A stretch of DNA of 5,909 nucleotides from positions 1 to 5,909 of the forward strand of contig JALWYP010000271.1 in the NCBI GenBank assembly GCA_026992695.1, in the 5' to 3' direction. The stretch comes from Flavobacteriaceae bacterium. Its GTDB lineage: Bacteria > Bacteroidota > Bacteroidia > Flavobacteriales > Flavobacteriaceae. Of this stretch, positions 1 through 5,909 are shown piece by piece; position 1 is the first letter of the stretch, and every line of letters starts with the position of its first letter. The position numbers were made by a program, and so were the translations under genes. A model generated the notes under the pieces. The model was given only the letters and a program-made list of their open reading frames with translations, had not been told where the DNA came from and did no database searches.

Positions 1-11
1 TTGCTATTGTT

Positions 12-407
12 ATGAAATTAAAGAAAGATATAAATTATTCGGGTTCTACTTTTTACGAAAAAGCGCAGGATATTTTTACCCTTTCGCAACGTATTTCTAC
101 TGTTTTAGTTGAAGATTTGGCTCCTTTAGACGCATCCGGACAAGAAGACCCAAACATATATTTTACAGGAGATATTGTACAACAGTCGGTTTCATTAGCT
201 CCCGAAATTTTAAATGCCGAAAGCAAACCGTTTTTTGAAGAAAAACACAAACACATTAGATTGCTTTCACAACTTACACATTTATTAGATAAAAATTGTG
301 AGCGACTAGAAAACAGTAATAGCAACGGAAAAGATTTCTTGCCCATATTACGTAAAGAACTTCGTAAATTTAAAAAACTGCAACGAGCTTGGATATTAAC
401 TTTATAA
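12..407 (+). CDS. Uncharacterised small, probably helical protein (131 aa)
   Basis: I cannot assign a function. The predicted protein is 131 residues, with no signal peptide, no membrane segment and no enzymatic motif I recognise, so it is probably cytoplasmic. Visible landmarks are an aromatic N-terminal segment ([14 protein letters not shown], about residues 9-22), a central [18 protein letters not shown] stretch (49-66), and a charged, likely helical second half ending in a basic [14 protein letters not shown] region (114-127). The composition suggests a small helical bundle. The text looks like a real protein rather than a chance frame and resembles hypothetical proteins I associate with flavobacteria. 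The ATG at 12 is the first in-frame Met, but no in-frame stop lies between it and the window edge, so the true start could be upstream. It ends inside the 3' end of the convergent hemL gene. Confidence 0.75.
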   Translation: MKLKKDINYSGSTFYEKAQDIFTLSQRISTVLVEDLAPLDASGQEDPNIYFTGDIVQQSVSLAPEILNAESKPFFEEKHKHIRLLSQLTHLLDKNCERLENSNSNGKDFLPILRKELRKFKKLQRAWILTL

Positions 408-1694
408 TAAGTCTTTAGCTGTTTTTTTAACTACTTCAATGGTTTTATCTATATCTTGATACGAAAGAGCATCGCTTAAAAACCACGTTTCGAAAGCACT
501 GGGAGCAATATAAATTTTGTTATTCAGCATACCGTGAAAGAATTTTTTAAACATACTTCCTTTAGCTGCATTTGTAGCGGTTTTAAAGTTTGTAACCGGC
601 TTTTCAGAAAAATGTACCGATAGCATAGAACCTACTCTATTAATAGTATGCGGTATCTTATTTTGAGAAAGCACCTTTTTTATTCCCTTTTTCAAATACG
701 CCCCTTTTTCATCGAGGGATTGGTATATCCCAGGGTGATTGTTTAAATGAGTAAGCATTGCCAAACCGGCTGCCATAGCCAAAGGATTTCCGCTAAGAGT
801 TCCAGCCTGATAAACAGGTCCTTCGGGGGCTAGATAATCCATAATTTCTGCTCGTGCGGCAAAAGCACCAACCGGTAATCCTCCTCCAATAACTTTTCCA
901 AACATCACAATATCTGCATTTATATTGTATAACTCTTGCGCACCGCCTTTTGCTAGTCTAAACCCTGTCATTACCTCATCAAAAAGCAATAAAATATTGT
1001 TTTCGTTACATAAATCTCGTAAACTTTGTAAAAATCCGTCTTTAGGAGGAATACAGCCCATATTTCCGGCTACGGGTTCTAAAATAATACACGCTATTTC
1101 GTTTTTGTTACTATTAATTAGTGCTTTAACACTATTAATATTATTAAATTCTGCTAATAGTGTGTCTTTTGCCGTTCCTTGTGTTACTCCCGGACTATTA
1201 GGCGTACCAAAAGTTACAGCACCACTTCCCGCTTGTATTAAAAACGAATCGCTATGCCCGTGATAACATCCGGAAAATTTAATTATTTTATCTTTTCTTG
1301 TATAACCGCGAGCCAATCGTATGGCACTCATACACGCTTCGGTTCCGCTATTTACAAATCTAATTTTATCGATGTTAGGAACCATGGATACGGCTAAAGA
1401 AGCCAAAAGTGTTTCCAACTCGGTAGGAGTACCAAAAGAAGTTCCTTTTTTTGCTGTTTGTGTTATTGCTTCAATCACGGGAGGAAATGCATGACCTAAA
1501 ATCATAGGTCCCCAAGAATTAATATAATCTAAAAAATGGGTATCATCTTCATCAATCATATAAGCTCCTTTTGCTTCTTTAATAAAGAGAGGAGTTCCCC
1601 CCACCGCTTTAAAAGCTCTCACGGGAGAATTTACTCCGCCGGGAAGTACTTTTTGTGCCTCTGTAAAAAGCTGACTGCTCCGTTGGTATTGCAT
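402..1694 (-). CDS. hemL: Glutamate-1-semialdehyde 2,1-aminomutase
   Basis: This cytoplasmic PLP enzyme converts glutamate-1-semialdehyde to 5-aminolevulinate, the last step of the C5 route that feeds haem and other tetrapyrroles. At 430 residues it has full family length. The family opening [20 protein letters not shown] lies at residues 9-28. The PLP site is intact: SGTEA phosphate-binding segment at 116-120, GCYHGHSD at 142-149, LEPVAGNMG at 205-213, [10 protein letters not shown] at 237-246 with Asp239 as the likely pyridine-nitrogen ligand, and the Schiff-base Lys267 in [28 protein letters not shown] follows at 297-310. The ATG at 1694 gives the normal N-terminus and sits 1 bp after the stop of the upstream glucosaminidase gene, implying cotranscription and possibly coupled translation. 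Nothing is missing or truncated. Other class-III aminotransferases are possible in principle, but these motifs are specific to HemL. Confidence 0.97.
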   Translation of the reverse strand: MQYQRSSQLFTEAQKVLPGGVNSPVRAFKAVGGTPLFIKEAKGAYMIDEDDTHFLDYINSWGPMILGHAFPPVIEAITQTAKKGTSFGTPTELETLLASLAVSMVPNIDKIRFVNSGTEACMSAIRLARGYTRKDKIIKFSGCYHGHSDSFLIQAGSGAVTFGTPNSPGVTQGTAKDTLLAEFNNINSVKALINSNKNEIACIILEPVAGNMGCIPPKDGFLQSLRDLCNENNILLLFDEVMTGFRLAKGGAQELYNINADIVMFGKVIGGGLPVGAFAARAEIMDYLAPEGPVYQAGTLSGNPLAMAAGLAMLTHLNNHPGIYQSLDEKGAYLKKGIKKVLSQNKIPHTINRVGSMLSVHFSEKPVTNFKTATNAAKGSMFKKFFHGMLNNKIYIAPSAFETWFLSDALSYQDIDKTIEVVKKTAKDLL

Positions 1695-1695
1695 A

Positions 1696-2505
1696 TTATT
1701 TAATCTTTAATTTCTGTCCGACAGAAATGGTATTATCGGGTAAATTATTAATTCGTTTTAATTCATCGACGCTAAGATTATACCGTTTTGAAATACTATA
1801 AAGGGTATCCCCCTTCTTTACAGTATAGGTCTTTGAAGTTGTACTTTCTCTATTTTGTGTATATTTTTCACCCAATACTTGCTTGTCATATTTATCCAAT
1901 TTATATTTTTCAATAATAGAAATAAGTTTTTGAGGATATTTGGGATCTGTAGCGTAACCGGCTTTGCGCAATCCTTTTGCCCACCCTTTATAATCGCTTT
2001 TCTTTAAATTAAAAAGATTTTTATACCTGCTTCTATTGGCTAAAAATAAAGAGTGGTCTTTAAACGAATTTCGAGGATCTTTGTATTTTCTAAAACATTC
2101 TTGCCGCTTATCATCATCATGATAAACACGTTCACCTTTCCATCCTGTGTGGCATTTAATTCCAAAATGATTATTTGATTTTAGGGTTAGTTTTCCTTTT
2201 CCTGCTCCGCTTTCTAAAATTCCTTGTGCCAAAGTAATACTGGCAGGAATGCCAAAATCTACCATTTCTTGCATGGCAATATTCTTATAATTAGTAATAT
2301 AATTTGCTACTATTTCTTGGTATGAAGCATTTTTTGGTGGCGTTGTAGGAGTAAAAACCGTTTCGTCTTTACCGGAAGGTATTTTTTTTGAAATAACAAC
2401 GGTCTCTTTTTTTTTCTTTTTAGAAACTATTACATGTTTTTTAGATTTACAACTTACAAGTAACAAAACACTAAGAGAAAAAATAACTACTGTTTTTAAT
2501 CGCAT
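1696..2505 (-). CDS. Lipoprotein glucosaminidase (GH73-type) with C-terminal LysM domain
   Basis: Probable peptidoglycan hydrolase cutting the glycan strand next to N-acetylglucosamine. The N-terminus is a lipoprotein signal peptide: basic MRLK, hydrophobic core 5-17, and lipobox LVSC with Cys19 as the lipidated residue. Positions after Cys19 are basic (KSKK) rather than the acidic export signal described for flavobacterial surface lipoproteins, which hints at a periplasm-facing location. A Lys-rich linker (20-60) leads to the glucosaminidase domain at about 62-205. This has [15 protein letters not shown] (90-104; Glu98 is the likely catalytic acid), NNHFGIKC (111-118) and GYATDPKYP (183-191). 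One LysM domain (about 226-268, [16 protein letters not shown]) should bind GlcNAc-containing glycan. Spacers are 5 bp to the upstream gene and 1 bp to hemL, so it is the middle gene of the operon. It may be catalogued as a mannosyl-glycoprotein endo-beta-N-acetylglucosaminidase, a name inherited from the Pfam family. Confidence 0.92.
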   Translation of the reverse strand: MRLKTVVIFSLSVLLLVSCKSKKHVIVSKKKKKETVVISKKIPSGKDETVFTPTTPPKNASYQEIVANYITNYKNIAMQEMVDFGIPASITLAQGILESGAGKGKLTLKSNNHFGIKCHTGWKGERVYHDDDKRQECFRKYKDPRNSFKDHSLFLANRSRYKNLFNLKKSDYKGWAKGLRKAGYATDPKYPQKLISIIEKYKLDKYDKQVLGEKYTQNRESTTSKTYTVKKGDTLYSISKRYNLSVDELKRINNLPDNTISVGQKLKIK

Positions 2506-2510
2506 AACTC

Positions 2511-3434
2511 TTACTTTATTAAGGGAATAAGAGGATTATTCATTTTACTAATTTTTTGGTTCATTCCGGGAATTCCTTGTAAACCTCCCGTATGAATGGC
2601 TAAAATACGACTATTATTGGGTATTTTTTGTGTTTTTAACATATCTATAATTCCAAACATCATTTTTCCTGTATAGATAGGATCTAAGGGTATTTGGGTT
2701 TCATCTTTAAATTTATTTATAAAATGAATAAGATGCTCATTTATTTTAGCATAACCACCAAAACAATATGCATCGGTAATAAAAAAATTACTTTTTGAAG
2801 TATATTTTTTTACTTCTGTAGTTTGAAACGTTCCTTTTAAGGCAGAAAATCCTATTATTGTTTGCTTAGCTCCAGACGATTTTACCAATCCGGCTAATGT
2901 TCCTCCTGTACCAACAGCTGTACACACATAATCAAACTGTTTATCTTCATTAGTAAGTATTTCTTCACATCCCTTAACAGCCAAGGAGTTTGTTCCGCCT
3001 TCAGGGAGTATATAAAAATCACCATATTGTTGGTTTAACTCATCTAAGAAATTTTCAGAATATTTATCTCTATACGACTCTCTATCAACAAAATAAGACT
3101 GCATACCACAATCTTGTGCAAATTTTAAAGTTGGATTTAATCGTTTCTTTTTTAATTCCTCACCTCGAATTACTCCAATAGTTTTAAAACCATACTCTTT
3201 ACCGGCATAAGCAGTTGCAGCAATATGATTGGAATAGGCTCCTCCAAAAGTGAGCAATGTCTTTTTTTGCTGCGAAACTGCTTCAACAAGATTGTATTTT
3301 AATTTTCTATACTTATTACCTGAAATAAACGGGTGTAATAAGTCTTCTCTTTTCATAAAAAGTTGACATCCAAATTTGTCTAATTCAGAAAATCGAATTT
3401 TATTTGTTTCAGAAGCTTTGTGATTAAAAAACAA
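2511..3434 (-). CDS. PLP-dependent D-cysteine desulfhydrase / ACC deaminase family enzyme
   Basis: A fold-type II PLP enzyme of the family holding 1-aminocyclopropane-1-carboxylate (ACC) deaminase and D-cysteine desulfhydrase, 307 residues and probably cytoplasmic. Visible sites are [20 protein letters not shown] (27-46) with Schiff-base Lys41, GGAYSNH (64-70) with the Ser-Asn-His that in the family contacts substrate and carboxylate, LPEGGTNS (143-150), the phosphate-binding loop GTGGT (175-179), and DPIYTGK plus HTGG near the C-terminus (251-257, 281-284). ACC deaminases usually carry Glu after the Tyr of that first motif and Leu in the second. Here these are Thr255 and Thr282, which favours desulfhydrase-like activity (D-cysteine to pyruvate, sulfide and ammonia) over ACC cleavage. 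That substrate call is inference. The ATG at 3434 gives the expected short N-terminus. It is the first gene of the minus-strand operon and lies just downstream of a promoter-like site. Confidence 0.9.
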   Translation of the reverse strand: MFFNHKASETNKIRFSELDKFGCQLFMKREDLLHPFISGNKYRKLKYNLVEAVSQQKKTLLTFGGAYSNHIAATAYAGKEYGFKTIGVIRGEELKKKRLNPTLKFAQDCGMQSYFVDRESYRDKYSENFLDELNQQYGDFYILPEGGTNSLAVKGCEEILTNEDKQFDYVCTAVGTGGTLAGLVKSSGAKQTIIGFSALKGTFQTTEVKKYTSKSNFFITDAYCFGGYAKINEHLIHFINKFKDETQIPLDPIYTGKMMFGIIDMLKTQKIPNNSRILAIHTGGLQGIPGMNQKISKMNNPLIPLIK

Positions 3435-3474
3435 CCTATTCTTTTATTGCAAAATAACAAAAAACACAGATACC

Positions 3475-3505
3475 CAAAGATAAAAAAATAGGACATTTTT
3501 TTAAA
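3475..3505 (-). promoter_or_regulatory. Bacteroidota-type promoter candidate for the three-gene minus-strand operon
   Basis: Read on the minus strand, TATCTTTG (3482-3475) matches the Bacteroidota -7 consensus TAnnTTTG exactly. A TTTA at 3505-3502, one base off the -33 box TTTG, lies 19 bp upstream. Transcription would start near 3468, about 34 nt before the ATG at 3434. A second, weaker arrangement is TTTG (3478-3475), 17 bp, then TTATTTTG (3457-3450), but it would leave a very short leader. Only matching to consensus supports this. Confidence 0.5.
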
Positions 3506-3552
3506 TTCATAAGGAAACAGCTATTTTTTAGGTGTTTTATTACATGTTAATG

Positions 3553-3568
3553 AAGTAGCTTTCTACTT
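3553..3568. promoter_or_regulatory. Small inverted repeat in the divergent intergenic region
   Basis: AAGTAG (3553-3558) and CTACTT (3563-3568) form a perfect 6-bp stem around a 4-base CTTT loop. It sits between the two outward-facing promoter candidates, about 36 bp upstream of the rightward -33 box. It could be an operator half-site pair or chance in AT-rich DNA. There is no T-run directly after it, so it does not look like a terminator. Confidence 0.2.
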
Positions 3569-3603
3569 ACTTACAAACAAAATGGTGTATTTTATCGTAT
3601 TTT

Positions 3604-3635
3604 TTTGCATTTCATAGATTTTTTTTATATTATTG
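3604..3635 (+). promoter_or_regulatory. Bacteroidota-type promoter candidate for the large secreted-protein gene
   Basis: TTTG at 3604-3607 matches the -33 box. After 20 bp, TATTATTG (3628-3635) matches TAnnTTTG at five of its six fixed positions. The start site would fall near 3642, giving a leader of about 24 nt before the ATG at 3666. The leader is AT-rich with no Shine-Dalgarno-like GGAGG, which is normal for this phylum. Confidence 0.5.
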
Positions 3636-3665
3636 TTTCTATTTTAACATTTAAACCCCAAGTTT

Positions 3666-5885
3666 ATGAAAACAACATTACTCCAAAAAATAATGATGAT
3701 ACTACTTGTTTTCTCTTTAACAATTTCGAAAGCTCAAGTAGGAATTAACACGACATCTCCTGCGGGAGGATCTATTCTTGATGTTACCGGAGCCGATAAA
3801 GGTGTTTTGGTTCCTAGAGTAAATATAGCCGATTTAAACACAATAGCACCGGTTACCGGAGGCACAACCGAAAGTTTATTAGTATACAACACAAATACTA
3901 CTACCGGTAAAGGTTTTTATTACTGGGATAGCACAAGATGGGTTCCAATTGGTACAGATAATGATGATTGGAACATCTTAGGAAACACCGGAACTAATGA
4001 AGGTACTAATTTTATTGGAACCACTGATGGGCAAGGTCTTACTGTAAGAACCAATAATACACAACGTTTTAGATTTAATACAAACAATCAACTTTTGGCT
4101 ATGAGTAACGGTACTGCAGCAGCTCCTTCTTATTCGTGGAGCAATGATACCACGATGGGTTTTTATAGATCAGGAACCAGCCAAATGGATATGGTGATTA
4201 ACGGTGTATCTTTTTATAATGCCAATGCCAACATTGCTCCATCAGAAAATGAATGGACTTTTAATCCCGGAGGATTAGATTCAAATCTACGAGTTGAAAC
4301 CGATAATAATGCCAATGCACTTTTTGTTGATGGTGCTAATGACAATATAGGATTAGGAACCAATGCACCTAACTTAAGTGCACAGATGGAAATGGCAGAT
4401 ATAAACAAAGGACTACTTATTAACAGAATTGCTTTAACCGCAACCGATGCAGTCACACCCATTTCCTCTCCGGCTACCGGATTATTAGTTTACAATACAG
4501 CAACAGCAAGTTCGGGAAGTACTGCCGTAACGCCTGGTTTTTATTACTGGGATGGCACTAAATGGGTTGCATTAGATGGTACCAATGGTAGAGATTGGTC
4601 TATTCAAGGTAATAATGGGACAGACCCCGCAAATGATTTTCTTGGAACAATAGATAATACAGATATTGTTTTACGAACAAATAATACCGAGCGTATGCGA
4701 ATTGTAAACGACGGGAGAGTCTCTGTAAACGGAGCACCTTCGTTTGCCGGAGATAGATTTACCGTTAATGGAGCAGCAGGAGAATCTGCTATAAATGCTT
4801 ATGCTTCCGGAGGTATAGGTATTTACACCGAAGATACCGGTGGTGGAATAGGAATATGGTCTACTACGACAAACCCCTTCCCTTCGTTTGCCATGGTTGC
4901 TCAAAATACAGATGCTTCAGGAACTGCTTTACTTGCATCGGGTGCCGGAGGTCCACTATCATCATTAAATTTATCAGGTGCAAGTTTTACCGGGACAATT
5001 GGTGGTGCAGGAATGTCTTCTTCTACAACAGGAACCGGTATTTTTGGAGGAAATAATGGTGCATATGTTTCCGATACAAGGGGTTCGGGAACTTCCGGAT
5101 CGAGTACGGTTTTAGGAGTTTTTGGTTATGCCGGAAACGGTCTTAGAGCTTCTGCTAATGAAGGAAACTCAGGTGGTCGTTTTGTTTTAGATGCCGATAA
5201 CGATCCAACTACAGACACTGGCAACAATGGTGATAGAGCACAAGCCATTCTTGCAGGATACGACAATGTTACACCAAATGGTTCACTATCTAATAGAAGA
5301 AGTTATTTTGGAGGATATTTTGCGGGAGGAAGCCATTCTTCAGGAACTCCATCATACGCTTATGTAGGTATGCGTTACAATACAAACTCAAATGGAACCG
5401 GAGGCGGTACTGATTATAAAGTTATCGGAACCGGTAGTGTTTCTACACTTATTCCGGATGAAAACAATACCCCAAGAATTATGTTTGCTCCGGAAGCACC
5501 TGAAATTATTTTTCAAGATTTTGGTACCGGACAACTTAGTAACGGAGAAGCCTACATAGAGATAGACCCAATATTAAAAAAATCACTATTTGTGGATGCC
5601 AATCATCCTCTAAAAGTTTATGTTACCTTAGAAGGAGATTGCAATGGTGTTTACGTGACCAATAAATCAATAAATGGTTTTACTGTTAAAGAACTGCAAG
5701 GAGGTAGTAGCAACGCAGCTTTTTCATGGCAAATAGTTGCAAATAGGGCAGATAGAAAAGACGCTAACGGAAATGTAGTTTCTAAACACGTGGGATTACG
5801 TCTTCCGATAGGACCGGGAGCGATAAATAAACACACAAATAAAAAAGAAAGAGTAAATGAACTTATAAAAAGCTCAAAAAGGTAG
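3666..5885 (+). CDS. Secreted composite protein with phage-tail-fibre-like modules (739 aa)
   Basis: Function unknown; probably an extracellular or surface fibre-like protein. A Sec signal peptide covers residues 1-23 (basic MKTT, hydrophobic 9-20, probable cleavage SKA|Q), fixing the ATG at 3666. Modules in order are: unit A (25-137: VGINTTSP, FYYWDSTRW, RTNNTQRFRF); a tail-fibre-like spacer (about 148-235: GTAAAPSYSW, MGFYRSGT, LFVDGANDNIGLGT); unit B (228-346: FYYWDGTKW, RTNNTERMRI); a Gly/Ser/Thr-rich region with recurring GIGIY, GIGIW, GIFG and GVFG motifs (353-600), probably beta-repeat; a distinct module (609-696: EAPEIIFQDFGTG, NGVYVTNKS, GFTVKELQGGSSN); and a basic tail (721-739). 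There is one cysteine (Cys659). I see neither a type IX secretion C-terminal domain nor an S74 chaperone motif, so how it leaves the periplasm is unclear. It is transcribed divergently from the PLP-enzyme operon. An adhesin or structural surface protein is the best guess. Confidence 0.85.
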   Translation: MKTTLLQKIMMILLVFSLTISKAQVGINTTSPAGGSILDVTGADKGVLVPRVNIADLNTIAPVTGGTTESLLVYNTNTTTGKGFYYWDSTRWVPIGTDNDDWNILGNTGTNEGTNFIGTTDGQGLTVRTNNTQRFRFNTNNQLLAMSNGTAAAPSYSWSNDTTMGFYRSGTSQMDMVINGVSFYNANANIAPSENEWTFNPGGLDSNLRVETDNNANALFVDGANDNIGLGTNAPNLSAQMEMADINKGLLINRIALTATDAVTPISSPATGLLVYNTATASSGSTAVTPGFYYWDGTKWVALDGTNGRDWSIQGNNGTDPANDFLGTIDNTDIVLRTNNTERMRIVNDGRVSVNGAPSFAGDRFTVNGAAGESAINAYASGGIGIYTEDTGGGIGIWSTTTNPFPSFAMVAQNTDASGTALLASGAGGPLSSLNLSGASFTGTIGGAGMSSSTTGTGIFGGNNGAYVSDTRGSGTSGSSTVLGVFGYAGNGLRASANEGNSGGRFVLDADNDPTTDTGNNGDRAQAILAGYDNVTPNGSLSNRRSYFGGYFAGGSHSSGTPSYAYVGMRYNTNSNGTGGGTDYKVIGTGSVSTLIPDENNTPRIMFAPEAPEIIFQDFGTGQLSNGEAYIEIDPILKKSLFVDANHPLKVYVTLEGDCNGVYVTNKSINGFTVKELQGGSSNAAFSWQIVANRADRKDANGNVVSKHVGLRLPIGPGAINKHTNKKERVNELIKSSKR
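3738..4076 (+). repeat. Intragenic repeat unit A of the secreted protein
   Basis: Codes residues 25-137. The order of motifs is VGIN-x-TSP, a DKGVLVPR strand, LLVYNT, FYYWD-x-T-x-W, DW-x-I-x-GN-x-GT, then a D/GT segment and RTNNT. The same order recurs about 205-209 residues later. At DNA level the two units share an identical 18-base block (3912-3929 and 4536-4553) but are otherwise diverged, so this is an old duplication. Confidence 0.75.
4347..4703 (+). repeat. Intragenic repeat unit B of the secreted protein
   Basis: Codes residues 228-346. Matching landmarks to unit A are LGTNAP (for INTTSP), DINKGLLINR (for ADKGVLVPR), LLVYNT, FYYWDGTKW, DWSIQGNNGT, and RTNNTERMRI. It is slightly longer than unit A because of an insertion ahead of the FYYWD motif (ATASSGSTAVTP). 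Confidence 0.75.
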
Positions 5886-5909
5886 TATGTAAACTTTTTA
5901 AAATAACAA

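Noticed and set aside
53..346. 97-codon minus-strand frame opposite the small gene at the left edge
   Set aside because: Its Ser/Cys/Phe-rich text is a typical antisense shadow. The plus-strand frame has the more convincing protein composition.
925..1263. 112-codon plus-strand open frame inside hemL
   Set aside because: It lies antisense to the well-supported hemL coding sequence, has no recognisable domain, and its leucine/serine-rich text is what the complement of this gene would give.
4214..5056. Open frames antisense to or out of frame with the large secreted-protein gene (4214-4462 minus, 4671-4904 minus, 4856-5056 plus)
   Set aside because: They overlap a continuous 739-codon frame with clear signal peptide and domain repeats. 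The translations lack motifs and reflect the complement or frame shift of Gly/Thr/Asn-rich codons.
3741..5550. Frequent ACCGG words in the large gene, considered as a recombination or uptake motif
   Set aside because: Many of the occurrences I looked at fall on Thr-Gly codon pairs of this Thr/Gly-rich protein, so composition and codon choice explain them.
3666..5885. Prophage tail-fibre gene
   Set aside because: The modules resemble tail fibres, but there is a clear Sec signal peptide, and the neighbours are housekeeping genes with no phage structural, lysis or integration genes.
5876..5899. Possible terminator after the large gene (AAAAAG at 5876-5881, CTTTTT at 5894-5899)
   Set aside because: The stem would be only 6 bp and nearly all A-T, with a 12-base loop. 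This is expected by chance in AT-rich DNA, and the window ends too soon to judge.

Overview
The window looks like chromosome from a low-GC member of the Bacteroidota, most likely Flavobacteriaceae. Four things point there: AT-rich DNA, starts without clear Shine-Dalgarno sequences, promoter-like boxes of the Bacteroidota type (TTTG / TAnnTTTG), and protein styles typical of the group. The last includes a GH73 glucosaminidase-LysM lipoprotein and a secreted protein opening with QVGINTTSP followed by a FYYWD...W motif. Genus cannot be fixed from the sequence alone. No RNA gene, insertion sequence, CRISPR array or integrase is visible.

Layout: a small uncharacterised gene (12-407, +) runs tail to tail into a three-gene minus-strand cluster and overlaps it by 6 bp. 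Read in transcription order, the cluster is a PLP-dependent D-cysteine desulfhydrase/ACC-deaminase-like enzyme (3434-2511), a lipoprotein peptidoglycan glucosaminidase with a LysM domain (2505-1696), and glutamate-1-semialdehyde aminomutase HemL (1694-402). Spacers of 5 bp and 1 bp make this very probably one operon, driven from a promoter-like site at about 3475-3505. A 231-bp divergent intergenic region follows. It also carries a promoter-like site facing right (3604-3635) and a small hairpin midway.

The right-hand 2.2 kb is one gene (3666-5885, +) for a 739-residue secreted, Gly/Asn/Thr/Ser-rich protein built from phage-tail-fibre-like pieces. It has two copies of a VGIN...FYYWD...RTNNT unit, a tail-fibre-like spacer between them, a glycine-rich probable beta-repeat stalk, and a distinct C-terminal module with a basic tail.

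How the genes work together: HemL supplies 5-aminolevulinate for tetrapyrroles by the C5 route. The PLP desulfhydrase-like enzyme probably handles D-cysteine or a related small amino acid. The lipoprotein trims peptidoglycan. There is no obvious single pathway linking the three, so the operon is more likely a housekeeping grouping than a specialised system. The most unusual item is the composite surface protein, whose export route, partner and role cannot be read from the sequence. I see no clear evidence of a new defence or mobile system here.
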